Below are positions 33,732 to 43,491 of a stretch of 64,000 bases of DNA, piece by piece (within the stretch, counting starts at the first letter, position 1; each line of letters starts with the position of its first letter). The DNA comes from Pseudomonadota bacterium (GTDB lineage: Bacteria; Pseudomonadota; Gammaproteobacteria; Steroidobacterales; Steroidobacteraceae). The position numbers and the translations under genes are program-made. Below the pieces are notes generated by a model. That model saw only the letters and a program-made list of their open reading frames with translations, had not been told where the DNA came from and ran no database searches. The stretch spans positions 3,909-67,908 of the forward strand of contig JAEWBG010000059.1 of the NCBI GenBank assembly GCA_023391335.1, read 5' to 3'.

Positions 33732-34628
33732 ATGAGTAATCCGTTGCCCACAAAAACTGTCCGACAGTGGATTGAATTCGGCGCTGCCAAGTTCGATGAG
33801 GCGGGGCTATGGTTCGGCCACGGATCCGACAACGCATTCGACGACGCCGCAGAACTCGTGTTCTTCGCTGCCGGATTGCGCCACGAAGAAGCGGACTCTG
33901 TGTACAACCAGCCGGTCGCGAGCGGCCAAGCAGCTCGCATCAACGAACTCTTCGATCGACGCGTTCGCGAGCGCGTGCCCGCCGCTTACCTCACGCAGCG
34001 GATGTGGTTCGCGGGCCATGAGTTCTATGTCGATGAACGCGTGTTGGTTCCAAGATCTCCGATTGCGGAATTGATTGAGGCGCGATTCGAGCCTTGGATC
34101 GCGAGCGCGCGCATCCATCGACTGTTGGATATCGGTACCGGCTCTGGGTGCATCGCAATTGCGGCGGCTTTGGCGCTGCCCGACGCCCGAGTGGATGCGA
34201 GCGATATTTCCGCCGATGCGCTCGAGGTCACGAAGATGAATATTGCGCGCTACGGACTCGAAGGGCGCGTGAGTGCCATTCAGTCCGATGTGTTCGATGG
34301 GCTTGGGTCAGCTCGCTACGACGTCATCGTCTCCAACCCTCCCTACGTGGGTGATGACGAGATGGCTTCCCTTCCGCACGAATACACGCGTGAGCCGCGC
34401 TTGGCGTTGCATTCCGGGGTCGATGGTTTGGATATCACACGTCGAATCCTGCAGGGCGCTCGCGAACATCTGACTGCCGGTGGAATCTTGATCGTCGAAG
34501 TCGGCAACTCTGAAGTCGCCTTGGAAGAAGCGTATCCCGAGGTGCCCTTTACCTGGCTCGAGTTCGAACGCGGCGGCGGCGGAGTGTTCGTGCTGATGGC
34601 GGACCAGCTGGAAGCTAGTGACTGGTGA
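33732..34628 (+). CDS. prmB: 50S ribosomal protein L3 glutamine methyltransferase
   Basis: 298 residues. A SAM-dependent enzyme that N5-methylates a glutamine in ribosomal protein L3. SAM motif I reads LLDIGTGSGCIAIA near residue 131, and the catalytic IVSNPPYV is near 200. Length and its place directly upstream of aroC fit PrmB better than PrmC. The last codons (Ala-Ser-Asp-Trp-stop) are written by the TAGTGAC array, so the natural C-terminus appears to have been replaced or extended by the repeat. Confidence 0.93.
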   Translation: MSNPLPTKTVRQWIEFGAAKFDEAGLWFGHGSDNAFDDAAELVFFAAGLRHEEADSVYNQPVASGQAARINELFDRRVRERVPAAYLTQRMWFAGHEFYVDERVLVPRSPIAELIEARFEPWIASARIHRLLDIGTGSGCIAIAAALALPDARVDASDISADALEVTKMNIARYGLEGRVSAIQSDVFDGLGSARYDVIVSNPPYVGDDEMASLPHEYTREPRLALHSGVDGLDITRRILQGAREHLTAGGILIVEVGNSEVALEEAYPEVPFTWLEFERGGGGVFVLMADQLEASDW

Positions 34629-34824
34629 CTAGTGACTAGCGGATAGGAAGCCGATCCGGAGGGTAGATGGGATGATTCCTCGTAATCTCAGATTGGAAAT
34701 CGAGTTACTGATGGCATGAGCTCGCCATTGATAGCCCCTCCGAGTTCACCCTGCAGCTGCGGATAGCGGCTAGAATGCCGCGCATCTTGGATCTCCTAGT
34801 CACTATCCGCTAGTCACTAGTCAC
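34614..34824. repeat. Inverted pair of TAGTGAC/GGATAGC arrays
   Basis: The left arm (34614-34646) starts inside the prmB coding end and includes its TGA. The right arm (34796-34824) is CTAGTCACTATCCGC followed by TAGTCAC units and ends 11 bp before the aroC ATG. The loop of about 150 bp contains another partial GGATAGCGGCTAG at 34759-34772. Confidence 0.87.
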
Positions 34825-34835
34825 TTCTCATACCC

Positions 34836-35936
34836 ATGTCCGGCAACACCTTCGGCACCTTATTCACAGTGACAACCTTCGGCGAGAGCCACGGGCCAGC
34901 GCTCGGGTGCATCGTCGATGGATGTCCTCCTGGGATGGAGCTGTCGGAAGCAGATATCCAACCGGATCTGGAGCGGCGTCGCACCGGTACCTCGCGTCAC
35001 ACGAGTCAGCGTAAAGAGCCGGACCAAGTCAAAATTCTTTCCGGTGTGTTCGAGGGCAGGACGACGGGAACGCCGATCGGCTTGTTGATCGAGAACGAAG
35101 ACCAGCGTTCGCGCGACTACGAAAAGATCAAGGATCGGTTTCGCCCCGGGCACGCCGATTACACGTATCAGCAGAAATATGGCTTTCGCGACTATCGCGG
35201 CGGTGGGCGTTCGTCGGCGCGCGAAACCGCGATGCGAGTGGCCGCGGGCGCGATTGCACGCAAGTATCTGCGCGAACGGTTGGGCGTTTCGATCTTCGGT
35301 TATCTCGCACAGCTGGGTCCGCTGCGTCTAGATCCGATCGACTTGACCGCCGTGTACGACAATCCCTTCTTCAGCCCGGATCCGTCGCGCAACGAAGAAC
35401 TTGAAAACTACATGATCAACCTGCGTCGCGAGGGGGATTCCGTCGGCGCACGCGTCAATGTGGTCGCCACTGGAGTACCGCCTGGACTGGGTGAGCCGGT
35501 GTTCGATCGTCTCGATGCCGACATCGCGTACGCGATGATGAGCATCAATGCAGTGAAGGGCGTAGAGATTGGGGCGGGGTTTGCCTCAGTCGAACAAAAA
35601 GGCAGCCAGCACCGCGATGAGCTCACGCCGACGGGATTCAAAACTAACAACGCGGGCGGCGTGCTAGGCGGCATTAGCTCGGGACAGGACATCCTCGTCA
35701 GCATTGCGCTCAAGCCCACCTCGAGCATCATCATCCCGGGCCAGAGCATCGATCTGGACGGCAATTCGGTCGAGGTCGTTACGACAGGGCGTCACGATCC
35801 TTGTGTGGGACTGAGAGCAACGCCGATTGCTGAAGCGATGCTGGCGCTGGTGTTGATGGATCACTATCTGCGGCACCGCGCGCAGAACGCCGATGTGAAG
35901 AGCGTCACGCCGGTGATTCCCGCACAGACTAAATAA
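34836..35936 (+). CDS. aroC: Chorismate synthase
   Basis: 366 residues. Removes phosphate from EPSP to form chorismate with reduced FMN; last common step of aromatic synthesis. The signatures [14 protein letters not shown] (near residue 16), [18 protein letters not shown] and [17 protein letters not shown] are complete. The start MSGNTFG is fixed by homology; the repeat arm just upstream leaves no Shine-Dalgarno. The 214-bp gap to asd holds no array. Confidence 0.98.
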   Translation: MSGNTFGTLFTVTTFGESHGPALGCIVDGCPPGMELSEADIQPDLERRRTGTSRHTSQRKEPDQVKILSGVFEGRTTGTPIGLLIENEDQRSRDYEKIKDRFRPGHADYTYQQKYGFRDYRGGGRSSARETAMRVAAGAIARKYLRERLGVSIFGYLAQLGPLRLDPIDLTAVYDNPFFSPDPSRNEELENYMINLRREGDSVGARVNVVATGVPPGLGEPVFDRLDADIAYAMMSINAVKGVEIGAGFASVEQKGSQHRDELTPTGFKTNNAGGVLGGISSGQDILVSIALKPTSSIIIPGQSIDLDGNSVEVVTTGRHDPCVGLRATPIAEAMLALVLMDHYLRHRAQNADVKSVTPVIPAQTK

Positions 35937-36150
35937 GCACTTCGAGTGTGATCCAGCGCGTGTTTTCGCGCGCAAAAGTTATCTTATGTGCAGTGTTTAT
36001 TGTAGTGTTCGGCATCTCTTGCGCCGGGCGCTCTAACGAGTCCCAGTAGGTGCAGAGCGCGGCCGCGGCGATGGCGATCTCACGCGGCGCTTAGACGGGT
36101 CATTAACCCGCATGTGATCAAGCGATCGGTTTTGCTGTGTTGAGGCACTG

Positions 36151-37173
36151 ATGAGCAAAGGTTGGAATGTGGCCGTGGTCGGTGCGACCGGGCTAGTGGG
36201 CGGCACGATGCTGTCCATTCTCGAGCAACGCAATTTCCCGGTGAATGAAATCTTCCCGCTGGCGAGTTCGCGCTCGGTGGGCAAGACGATTCGTTTTCGC
36301 GGGCGCGATGTGCCGGTGCAGGACCTCGAGACCTTCGATTTCTCTCGCACCCAAATAGGTTTGTTTTCAGCGGGTGCCTCCGTTTCGAAAGTCCATGCAG
36401 TGCGTGCCGGTCAAGCGGGGTGCGTGGTGGTCGATAACACCTCGCAGTTCCGCTATCAGGACGACGTGCCGCTGGTCGTGACCGAAGTCAATCCGCATGC
36501 AATCGCCGGCTACAAGAAGCACAACATCATCGCGAATCCGAATTGTTCGACGATGCAGATGCTCGTGGCATTGAAGCCGCTGCACGATGCGGCCGGTATT
36601 CAGCGCATCAACGTGTGCACATATCAGTCCGTGTCCGGCGGTGGGCAGAAGGCGATGAATGAACTGACCGAGCAGGTGCAAGCACTTGCGAACGGCGGTT
36701 CGGTGTCTCCGAAGGTGATTGCGAAGCAGATCGCGTACAACGCGGTGCCGCAAATCGACGTGTTCCTCGACAACGGCTACACCAAAGAAGAGATGAAGAT
36801 GTTCTGGGAAACGCAAAAGATCCTGGAAGACACATCCATCAAGGTGAATGCGACGGCGGTGCGAGTGCCGGTCTATGTCGGTCACTCGGAGGCTGTGAAT
36901 ATTGAGACGCGTCGCAAGCTGACGGAAGGACAGGCGCGTGAGCTCTTGGCGAAGATGCCCGGCGTCGTCGTGATCGACGAGAGAAAGCCGGGTGGTTACC
37001 CAACGGCAGTGACGGAAGCGGCAGGGACTGATCCGGTGTACGTCGGGCGAATCAGGGAAGACCTGAGCCACGAGCACGGTCTGAATTTGTGGATCGTGTC
37101 CGATAACGTTCGCAAAGGAGCTGCGCTAAATAGCGTACAGATCGCTGAGATTTTGGTGAAAGATTATTTGTAA
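36151..37173 (+). CDS. asd: Aspartate-semialdehyde dehydrogenase
   Basis: 340 residues. NADPH-dependent reduction of aspartyl phosphate for lysine, threonine, methionine and diaminopimelate. Rossmann motif VGATGLVGGTM near residue 10; the catalytic cysteine is Cys132 in ANPNCSTMQ, followed by YQSVSGGGQ. It precedes fimV as in Pseudomonas-type chromosomes. A likely promoter for fimV overlaps its 3' end. The 214 bp upstream contains small hairpins (for example CGGGT/ACCCG at 36096-36110) but no recognisable riboswitch. Confidence 0.97.
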   Translation: MSKGWNVAVVGATGLVGGTMLSILEQRNFPVNEIFPLASSRSVGKTIRFRGRDVPVQDLETFDFSRTQIGLFSAGASVSKVHAVRAGQAGCVVVDNTSQFRYQDDVPLVVTEVNPHAIAGYKKHNIIANPNCSTMQMLVALKPLHDAAGIQRINVCTYQSVSGGGQKAMNELTEQVQALANGGSVSPKVIAKQIAYNAVPQIDVFLDNGYTKEEMKMFWETQKILEDTSIKVNATAVRVPVYVGHSEAVNIETRRKLTEGQARELLAKMPGVVVIDERKPGGYPTAVTEAAGTDPVYVGRIREDLSHEHGLNLWIVSDNVRKGAALNSVQIAEILVKDYL

Positions 37174-37181
37174 GCTATAGT
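37153..37181 (+). promoter_or_regulatory. Possible sigma70 promoter for fimV
   Basis: TTGGTG (37153-37158) and TATAGT (37176-37181) with a 17-bp spacer, overlapping the asd stop. The -10 is good and the -35 weak. It would give a leader of about 125 bases before the fimV ATG. Confidence 0.35.
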
Positions 37182-37311
37182 TGCGCGCGCAAAGTCAAGA
37201 AGCACATGAGCTTTGACTACAGCTCGCGCCTAAGCAAAACGACCCCTAAAAAGGCCCTTGAAGGTCCGGAAATTATCTAGGGACGCTTCGGGACATGTAT
37301 CGGGAGAGCTG

Positions 37312-40179
37312 ATGAGAAGACAACTGCCGCGCCTGCTGCTGACGGGCGCCCTGCTGTCCCCCGCAACGCTTTACGCGCTGGGGTTGGGTGAAATCCACAC
37401 GAACTCCGCTTTGAACCAGCCATTCAATGCTGAGATCGAGTTGATTGGGCCCACCGCAGAAGAGCTGTCGTCACTTAAGGTGGGTCTCGCGAGCAACGAT
37501 CTGTTCGCGCGCTACGGCATCGACCGTCCTGCGTTCCTCTCCTCTTTCAATTTCTCGGTGGGTCGCGGGTCTGATGGCCGTCCCACCATCAAAGTTAGTT
37601 CGAATCGTTCGGTTACGGAGCCGTTCGTAACCCTGCTCGTAGAGGCAAGCTGGGGTCGCGGTCGCTTGGTGCGCGAGTACACCGTGCTGCTCGATCCGCC
37701 GGTGTTCATGCCGTCGCAGCCTCAAGCGGCCCCACCGGTAACCACACCGCGTTCGGGCGCGCAGACCGAAGGTCGGATCGAACGTCAGCCAGCTCCGGCA
37801 CCTCAAGCTCCAAGTCCAGAATCGACATCAACGCCGTTACCGGCGCCAGCGCCCGAGAGCGCTCCAGCTGCGGCTGCGCCAAGCGAAACGGTTCCGAGCG
37901 AAAGCGCACTTGGCGGCGAATACTCGGTGCAGCGTAACGACACGCTGTTCAGAATCGCGAGCCGCGTTAACCCAGGCCCGCGTCGCGTCGTCAACCAGAC
38001 GATGATCGCGCTGTTCCGCGCGAATCCTCAGGCTTTCGGCGGCAATATCAATCGTCTGCGTGCCGGTGCCGTGCTGCGAATTCCGGAGATCTCGGAAATC
38101 GAAGCGATCTCCACGCAAGACGCAACGCAAGAAGTCGCTCGTCAAACGCAAGAGTGGAGTGGCGCGCAGCCGACTGAGACGGTGGAAGAAAGCAACCGTC
38201 TCCGGTTGGTCACACCGGAAGAAGCGCCGACCGCTCCCGCGCCTGCGCCGGCTACCACAGCTCAACCTGAAGCATCGGGCCGAGCGGGTACGACTACAGC
38301 CCCGAGCCAGGATCGCCGTTTGGGAGTGAATAATCCCGAATTGGCGGGTGCTCAGCAGAACGCTGCGCCGCCTGCACCCGAGGCAGAGACGCCTCCCGTT
38401 ACCGAAGAAGCTCCAGCTCCTGTAGCCGAGGAGCCCGCGCCGACTGCCCAAGAGCCTGCGGCCGCACCAGAACAGCAACCCGTGAAGCGGCCGCCCGCAC
38501 GTCCAGCGGCGCCACAGCCGGAAGAGCCTTCGCTGATGGAGCGAATCGGCGATTACTGGTGGGTGCTGGTACTGCTCGGCATCGTCGGCGTAATCGCGCT
38601 GATCGCAAACACGATTCGCAAGCGCCGCGAAGAATCGTCCGACTCGCTCGATTCGCTGCCACCGATGAGCTACGAGCCTGCCGTCGAGCGTTCGCGCCGG
38701 GCGGATTCGTTCGCGATGGACAATGACATCGAAGAACCCGTCGCAGCCGACGACGTGGAAGAACCCGCGCCCGTGACCACGCGTCGCGAACCGGCGCCGC
38801 GAGTTCCTGAGCCAGTTGAACCCGCTTACAACAAGGTGGGCGACGACACCCTCAGCAGCGAAACCTCCGTGCGTCTGGACCAGCAAGATGCGCTTGCGGA
38901 AGCCGACTTCCACATGGCGTACGGCTTGTACGATCAGGCCGCCGATCTGGTGAAAATCGCCATCGAGCGCGAACCGGATCGCCGTGATCTGAAATTGAAG
39001 TTGCTCGAGATCTACTTCGTCTGGGGCAACAAAGAACTGTTCTTGGATACCGCTCGCGATCTGCACTCCACGCGCGATCAGGCGGCGGCCGGCGAGTGGG
39101 ACAAGATCGTCATCATGGGCAAGCAGATTGCTCCGGACGATTCGATGTTCAAAGGCGAGTCCGCATCGCCGCATATGGATTTGGTGGACGTCAACTTGGA
39201 AGGCGGCGAAAACCGCGTCGACGTCGATTTGTTCGCAGAGCCTGCAGCCACGGACGAGCCCGCTGGCTTGGATCTCGAATTCGGCAGCGGTGAGCACAAG
39301 GTCGCGAGCGACGGCGAGGATTTCGACCTGCTGTTGAATGAAGAAAAGTCAGGTGTCGAAGACGAGCCCACCCGCGAATTGGATCCGCTCGCTCGTACGC
39401 AAGAAACGCCGACGATCGAATCGCCGATTCTCGATAGGGATTCGACCAAATCACGAACGCTGGACAGCAGCGGCGCCGATCAGACTTCTGAGATTTCACT
39501 GGATGATCTCGGTCTCGACGTAGATCAAATGGACCAGTCGGGCGCGTTCGAGGAGACGACCAGTCTGGCGCGCGACACTGGATCCACCGAGATCGCCCGT
39601 CCGATCGCAGACGACGAAATGACCCAGCTGGCTCCATCGCTCAGCAGCATGGATCGCACGATGGAAGCGCCGCGGGTCGAGAAATTCGACATCGAAAGCA
39701 CCGGCACCATCTATATCGATCACGTCGATCTATCGGGTGGCGGTGATACGGTTGAGCAGCGGCGTCCGGACGTTGACTCCACGGCATCACTGAAGCGCCC
39801 CAGCACGCTGGATGTGGATCTTGACGACCTTGGGGCTATCGAAACCAACGACACCATTCGTCACGCACGTCCCGATACAGAATTCTCGGACGTGTTCGAT
39901 GACAAGGCCTCAGCGGAGCATCACGTCGATTTGGATGTCGGCGAACCTCTTGCTCACGAGGATTCATCGCCGACCAGCACTCGCGACGTGAACGAGATGG
40001 AACTGTCCGAACTCGAACCGGTGACGATGAGCGAAGTGGGGACCAAGCTCGATCTCGCTCGTGCCTACATGGATATGGGCGATCCGGATGGAGCGCGCAG
40101 CATTCTCGAAGAGGTTCTCCAGGAAGGTAATCCTGGTCAGAAGCAAGAAGCGAACCGCCTTCTGGAATCGATTCGCTGA
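37312..40179 (+). CDS. fimV: Pilus assembly/motility hub protein FimV
   Basis: 955 residues. Inner-membrane peptidoglycan-binding protein needed for type IV pilus assembly and polar organisation. A signal peptide (about 1-27, ending LYALG) is followed by the FimV N-terminal domain (GLGEIHTNSALNQPFNAEIEL), a Pro/Ala-rich stretch, a LysM domain (about 202-260), a second Pro/Ala/Glu-rich stretch, one membrane helix (about 414-436), an acidic cytoplasmic region with many Asp/Glu, and the C-terminal TPR-like FimV domain (about 908-955). ATG at 37312 with GGGAGAG upstream is preferred over a TTG 18 codons earlier. The FimX-like gene supports a pilus system. Confidence 0.94.
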   Translation: MRRQLPRLLLTGALLSPATLYALGLGEIHTNSALNQPFNAEIELIGPTAEELSSLKVGLASNDLFARYGIDRPAFLSSFNFSVGRGSDGRPTIKVSSNRSVTEPFVTLLVEASWGRGRLVREYTVLLDPPVFMPSQPQAAPPVTTPRSGAQTEGRIERQPAPAPQAPSPESTSTPLPAPAPESAPAAAAPSETVPSESALGGEYSVQRNDTLFRIASRVNPGPRRVVNQTMIALFRANPQAFGGNINRLRAGAVLRIPEISEIEAISTQDATQEVARQTQEWSGAQPTETVEESNRLRLVTPEEAPTAPAPAPATTAQPEASGRAGTTTAPSQDRRLGVNNPELAGAQQNAAPPAPEAETPPVTEEAPAPVAEEPAPTAQEPAAAPEQQPVKRPPARPAAPQPEEPSLMERIGDYWWVLVLLGIVGVIALIANTIRKRREESSDSLDSLPPMSYEPAVERSRRADSFAMDNDIEEPVAADDVEEPAPVTTRREPAPRVPEPVEPAYNKVGDDTLSSETSVRLDQQDALAEADFHMAYGLYDQAADLVKIAIEREPDRRDLKLKLLEIYFVWGNKELFLDTARDLHSTRDQAAAGEWDKIVIMGKQIAPDDSMFKGESASPHMDLVDVNLEGGENRVDVDLFAEPAATDEPAGLDLEFGSGEHKVASDGEDFDLLLNEEKSGVEDEPTRELDPLARTQETPTIESPILDRDSTKSRTLDSSGADQTSEISLDDLGLDVDQMDQSGAFEETTSLARDTGSTEIARPIADDEMTQLAPSLSSMDRTMEAPRVEKFDIESTGTIYIDHVDLSGGGDTVEQRRPDVDSTASLKRPSTLDVDLDDLGAIETNDTIRHARPDTEFSDVFDDKASAEHHVDLDVGEPLAHEDSSPTSTRDVNEMELSELEPVTMSEVGTKLDLARAYMDMGDPDGARSILEEVLQEGNPGQKQEANRLLESIR

Positions 40180-40187
40180 TTGCTGCG

Positions 40188-40290
40188 CTGGCTAGAGGCT
40201 GGAGGCTATAGGCTGGAGGTAGGCGCACTTCGTGCGCTTCCGGTTTGCTATTCTGACCCCAGCCCCCAGTCTCCCGTCTCCAGCCTCTTC
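40188..40290. repeat. Inverted pair of GAGGCTG heptamer arrays
   Basis: The left arm (40188-40223) is GAGGCTG, GAGGCTA, TAGGCTG, GAGGTAG in 7-bp register. The right arm (40255-40290) is AGCCCCCAGTCTCCCG then TCTCCAGCCTCTTCC. A small GCGCAC/GTGCGC hairpin (40224-40238) sits in the loop. It spans the fimV-truA gap and ends 4 bp before the truA ATG. Confidence 0.85.
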
Positions 40291-40294
40291 CCTA

Positions 40295-41104
40295 ATGCCT
40301 CGCATTGCGCTCGGACTTGAATACGACGGCAGCGCCTTCCGCGGCTGGCAAGCACAGGCCGATGCGCTCGGCGTGCAAACTCCTCTCGAACAGGCCCTCT
40401 CGCGGGTGGCCGATCATCCCATTGAAGTGACGGCTGCAGGCCGCACAGACGCGGGCGTTCACGCCAGCATGCAGGTTGTGCATTTCGACACGGAGTCAGT
40501 GCGCACCGCGCGGGGGTGGGTGCTCGGTGCAAACACCAACCTGCCTCCTCAGATCAGCGCCCTGTGGGCTCAGGAAGTGCCTCCTGCTTTTCATGCTCGC
40601 TACAGCGCGTTGGCTCGCCGCTATCGCTACTTGATTCTGAATCGCGGCTCGCGCCCGGCTTTGGATGCCAACCGCGTGTGTTGGATTCGAGATGCGCTCG
40701 ATGCGCCGAGGATGCACGAAGCTGCGCAACTCTTGATCGGAGAGCACGATTTCTCTTCGTTTCGCGCAGCCGAGTGCCAAGCGCGAACCCCGATGCGCTG
40801 TGTCTATCGAATCGATGTCACCCGCGAGCGTGAGTTCGTGACGTTGGATGTCACCGCCAACGCGTTCTTACATCACATGGTGCGCAATATCGCTGGCGTC
40901 CTGATTGCGATTGGCGTCGGCGAACGACCGATCGAGTGGGTTGCAGAGGTCTTATCTGCGCGTGATCGCAAACAGGGCGGGGTCACTGCCGCACCTGGAG
41001 GGTTGTACCTCGCCGGGGTTCGCTATGCCGAGTCCCTACGCTTACCCAGTGAGAGCAGCCAATCCTGGGTCGCGGCTTGCCGCGCAAAGCCAGACGAAGT
41101 ATAG
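40295..41104 (+). CDS. truA: tRNA pseudouridine(38-40) synthase
   Basis: 269 residues. Makes pseudouridine at positions 38-40 of the anticodon stem. The catalytic Asp52 is in AAGRTDAGVHA, and the ALEYDG-like start (IALGLEYDGSAFRGWQ) and NAFLHHMVRNI are typical. Start at 40295 (MPRIALG); no Shine-Dalgarno because a repeat arm ends 4 bp upstream. The fimV-truA-accD order is shared with other gammaproteobacteria. Confidence 0.96.
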   Translation: MPRIALGLEYDGSAFRGWQAQADALGVQTPLEQALSRVADHPIEVTAAGRTDAGVHASMQVVHFDTESVRTARGWVLGANTNLPPQISALWAQEVPPAFHARYSALARRYRYLILNRGSRPALDANRVCWIRDALDAPRMHEAAQLLIGEHDFSSFRAAECQARTPMRCVYRIDVTREREFVTLDVTANAFLHHMVRNIAGVLIAIGVGERPIEWVAEVLSARDRKQGGVTAAPGGLYLAGVRYAESLRLPSESSQSWVAACRAKPDEV

Positions 41105-41180
41105 ATGCGCACTCTTTTGGACCGCCGCAATGCAGGCGTGAGCGGCCCTAAGCTCGTTGAGAAATAAAGGGTTTCGATAG

Positions 41181-42044
41181 ATGACTTGGTTCGAGAAGAT
41201 CATGCCTTCGCGTATCAAAACCGAACGCCGAACGCGCTCGGTTCCCGAAGGCTTGTGGATGAAATGCACCGCGTGCGATGCGGTGCTGTATCGCGCAGAG
41301 CTCGAACGCAACATGCATGTGTGTCCGAAATGCGGTCATCACATGCGTATCGGCGGTCGCGAACGCTTGGAGCACTTCCTGGACCCAGAAGGGGCTGAAG
41401 AGCTTGCCGCGAACGTCGAGCCCGAAGATCCGCTGAAGTTTCGCGATACGAAAAAATATCGCGATCGAGTTCTCCAGGCGCAGAAGACCACGCAAGAACG
41501 GGATGCGCTGATCGTGATGAGCGGGACGCTGCACGGGCTGCCGATTGTCGCCTGCGCATTCGAGTTTACTTTCATGGGCGGATCGATGGGTTCGGTCGTA
41601 GGCGAGCGATTCGTGCGTGCGGTCGAACATTGCTTGGAACATCGCAAACCGCTCATCTGCTTTTCTGCAAGCGGCGGTGCCCGGATGCAAGAAGCGTTGT
41701 TGTCGCTCCTGCAGATGGCGAAAACGAGTGCTGCGCTGGCGCGCATGGCCGAAGCGCGCTTGCCCTACATCTCAGTGTTGACTGATCCGACTACGGGTGG
41801 CGTCTCGGCGAGCTTGGCGATGCTCGGCGACGTCAACATCGGCGAGCCTAAAGCGCTGATCGGATTCGCTGGTGCGCGCGTGATTCAGCAGACCGTTCGC
41901 GAGACGCTGCCGGAAGGATTTCAACGCAGCGAATTTCTGTTAGAGCACGGCGCCATCGACATGATCGTGGATCGGCGCGACATGCGCGATCGTATCGCGG
42001 GCTTGCTGACGATGTTCCTGCAAAAACCCGCACCGCAGGCCTGA
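41181..42044 (+). CDS. accD: Acetyl-CoA carboxylase carboxyltransferase subunit beta
   Basis: 287 residues. With AccA transfers the carboxyl group from biotin to acetyl-CoA for fatty acid synthesis. The zinc ribbon uses Cys29, Cys32, Cys48 and Cys51. The carboxyltransferase core contains [24 protein letters not shown] and [14 protein letters not shown] lies about 10 bases before the ATG. It precedes folC as in E. coli. FabI at the window end belongs to the same pathway. Confidence 0.97.
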   Translation: MTWFEKIMPSRIKTERRTRSVPEGLWMKCTACDAVLYRAELERNMHVCPKCGHHMRIGGRERLEHFLDPEGAEELAANVEPEDPLKFRDTKKYRDRVLQAQKTTQERDALIVMSGTLHGLPIVACAFEFTFMGGSMGSVVGERFVRAVEHCLEHRKPLICFSASGGARMQEALLSLLQMAKTSAALARMAEARLPYISVLTDPTTGGVSASLAMLGDVNIGEPKALIGFAGARVIQQTVRETLPEGFQRSEFLLEHGAIDMIVDRRDMRDRIAGLLTMFLQKPAPQA

Positions 42045-42137
42045 TCTGCGCCGCGCGGTTGGGTGGAATTCGTAGGGCTTCGAACCGCGCCGCAGCAGCA
42101 TCCGATTGTTCATTCTCAACGAGTTCAGTTCGCTTCC

Positions 42138-43409
42138 ATGAAGCACGCGACGCTTGCGGATTGGCTGTCATGGCAAGAGACGCTTCATCCGAGAGCGATC
42201 GATTTGGGCCTCGAGCGGCTGCAGCGCACGCTTTTGCGTCTTCGCTGGCAGCGTCCGACGTGCCCTGTCATTACGGTAGCGGGCACGAATGGCAAAGGCT
42301 CTACGGTTGCGCTGCTCGCGCGGATCTATGCGGAACAGGGCTATCGGACCGCAACCTTCACGTCACCCCATCTTCTTCAGTACAACGAACGCATTTGTAT
42401 CTCCGAGCATCCGGTTTCCGACGAATCGCTCATCGCGACTTTCGAGCGAATCGATGCGGCACGCGAGGATGAGACGCTCACGTTCTTCGAATTCAATACG
42501 CTCGCTGCACTGTTGATCTTCGAAACCGCTAAGCCGGATCTTGTGATTCTCGAGGTCGGCATGGGGGGGCGGCTTGATGCGGTAAACATCGTCGATGCCG
42601 ACGTGGCAGTGATTACCTCGATCGCCCTGGATCACTGCGAGTGGTTGGGAACTGACGTCGAAGCGATCGGCCGCGAAAAGGCCGGAATCATGAGGGCCGG
42701 GCGGCCTGTGATGTTCGGCGACAGGGCAATGCCCAAGTCGATAACCGCCGTCGCATCCGACGTGGGCGCGGTGCTCTTTCGACTCGGGGCAGAGTTCGAC
42801 TGGCAGCGCAATGGCGATGAATGGAATTGGCGCGGACTCGGCACGGCATTCTCGAATCTGCCGCGCCCCGCGTTGCATGGTGAGATTCAATACAACAACG
42901 CATCCGCAGTGCTGGCGACCATCGCCGCACTTGGAGATCGGTTGCCGGTCGAACCTGCGGCGATTGATCGAGGCCTTCGCACCGTGAACTTGCGGGGCCG
43001 CTTCGAGGCCGTTCCAAATCCCAGAAGTGCCGCGCGATGGATCGTCGATGTCGCTCACAATCCAGCAGCTGCACAGACGCTGGCAGCTCAACTTGAGCGC
43101 GCACCGACTACGGGCCGAACCATTGCGGTGTGCGGAATACTCGGCGACAAGGACGTGGAGGGCGTCGTGGCGACCCTCAAAGATCGCGTTGATGTGTGGA
43201 TCGTCTGCAGTCTGGCGAGCGCCAGAGCATTGCCGGTTTCAGATCTCGCTGCCCGATTCGGTTCCGCCGGGGTAACAGTGGCTCATCGAGCGGATGATGT
43301 TACGAGCGCGTGCGCGATTGCAGAGCGGATAGCGCAGTCCGACGACCGAGTCATCGTGTTTGGGTCTTTCCTGACCGCCGCCGCGGCGATCGAGTACTTG
43401 GGCCGCTGA
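42138..43409 (+). CDS. folC: Bifunctional dihydrofolate/folylpolyglutamate synthase
   Basis: 423 residues, equal to E. coli FolC. Adds glutamate to dihydropteroate and then to tetrahydrofolates. The ATP loop ITVAGTNGKGSTVALL is near residue 45, and the family motifs SPHLLQYNERI, ILEVGMGGRLDAVN and VDVAHNPAAA are present. ATG at 42138 (MKHATLADWL) is chosen; a GTG start 25 codons earlier is possible but the extension is not conserved in my experience. First gene of folC-dedD-cvpA-purF. Confidence 0.95.
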   Translation: MKHATLADWLSWQETLHPRAIDLGLERLQRTLLRLRWQRPTCPVITVAGTNGKGSTVALLARIYAEQGYRTATFTSPHLLQYNERICISEHPVSDESLIATFERIDAAREDETLTFFEFNTLAALLIFETAKPDLVILEVGMGGRLDAVNIVDADVAVITSIALDHCEWLGTDVEAIGREKAGIMRAGRPVMFGDRAMPKSITAVASDVGAVLFRLGAEFDWQRNGDEWNWRGLGTAFSNLPRPALHGEIQYNNASAVLATIAALGDRLPVEPAAIDRGLRTVNLRGRFEAVPNPRSAARWIVDVAHNPAAAQTLAAQLERAPTTGRTIAVCGILGDKDVEGVVATLKDRVDVWIVCSLASARALPVSDLAARFGSAGVTVAHRADDVTSACAIAERIAQSDDRVIVFGSFLTAAAAIEYLGR

Positions 43410-43491
43410 AACGCATTCTGTTGAATGGCCTGTCGATAGCGGAGGATAGAAACTCGCATCGAACCCGTGTCGCCCTTTTATACTTCGCGCC

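Noticed and set aside
37837..39297. 486-codon open frame antisense to fimV
   Set aside because: A product of strong codon bias in the Pro/Ala/Glu-rich fimV region; no start signal and no recognisable protein.
43325..43336. GGATAGCG word inside folC
   Set aside because: Single occurrence in coding sequence with no tandem units; chance match to the array word.
43425..43455. GATAGCGGAGGATAG sequence in the folC-dedD gap as an array arm
   Set aside because: Only about two degenerate units and no facing arm, too weak to call.
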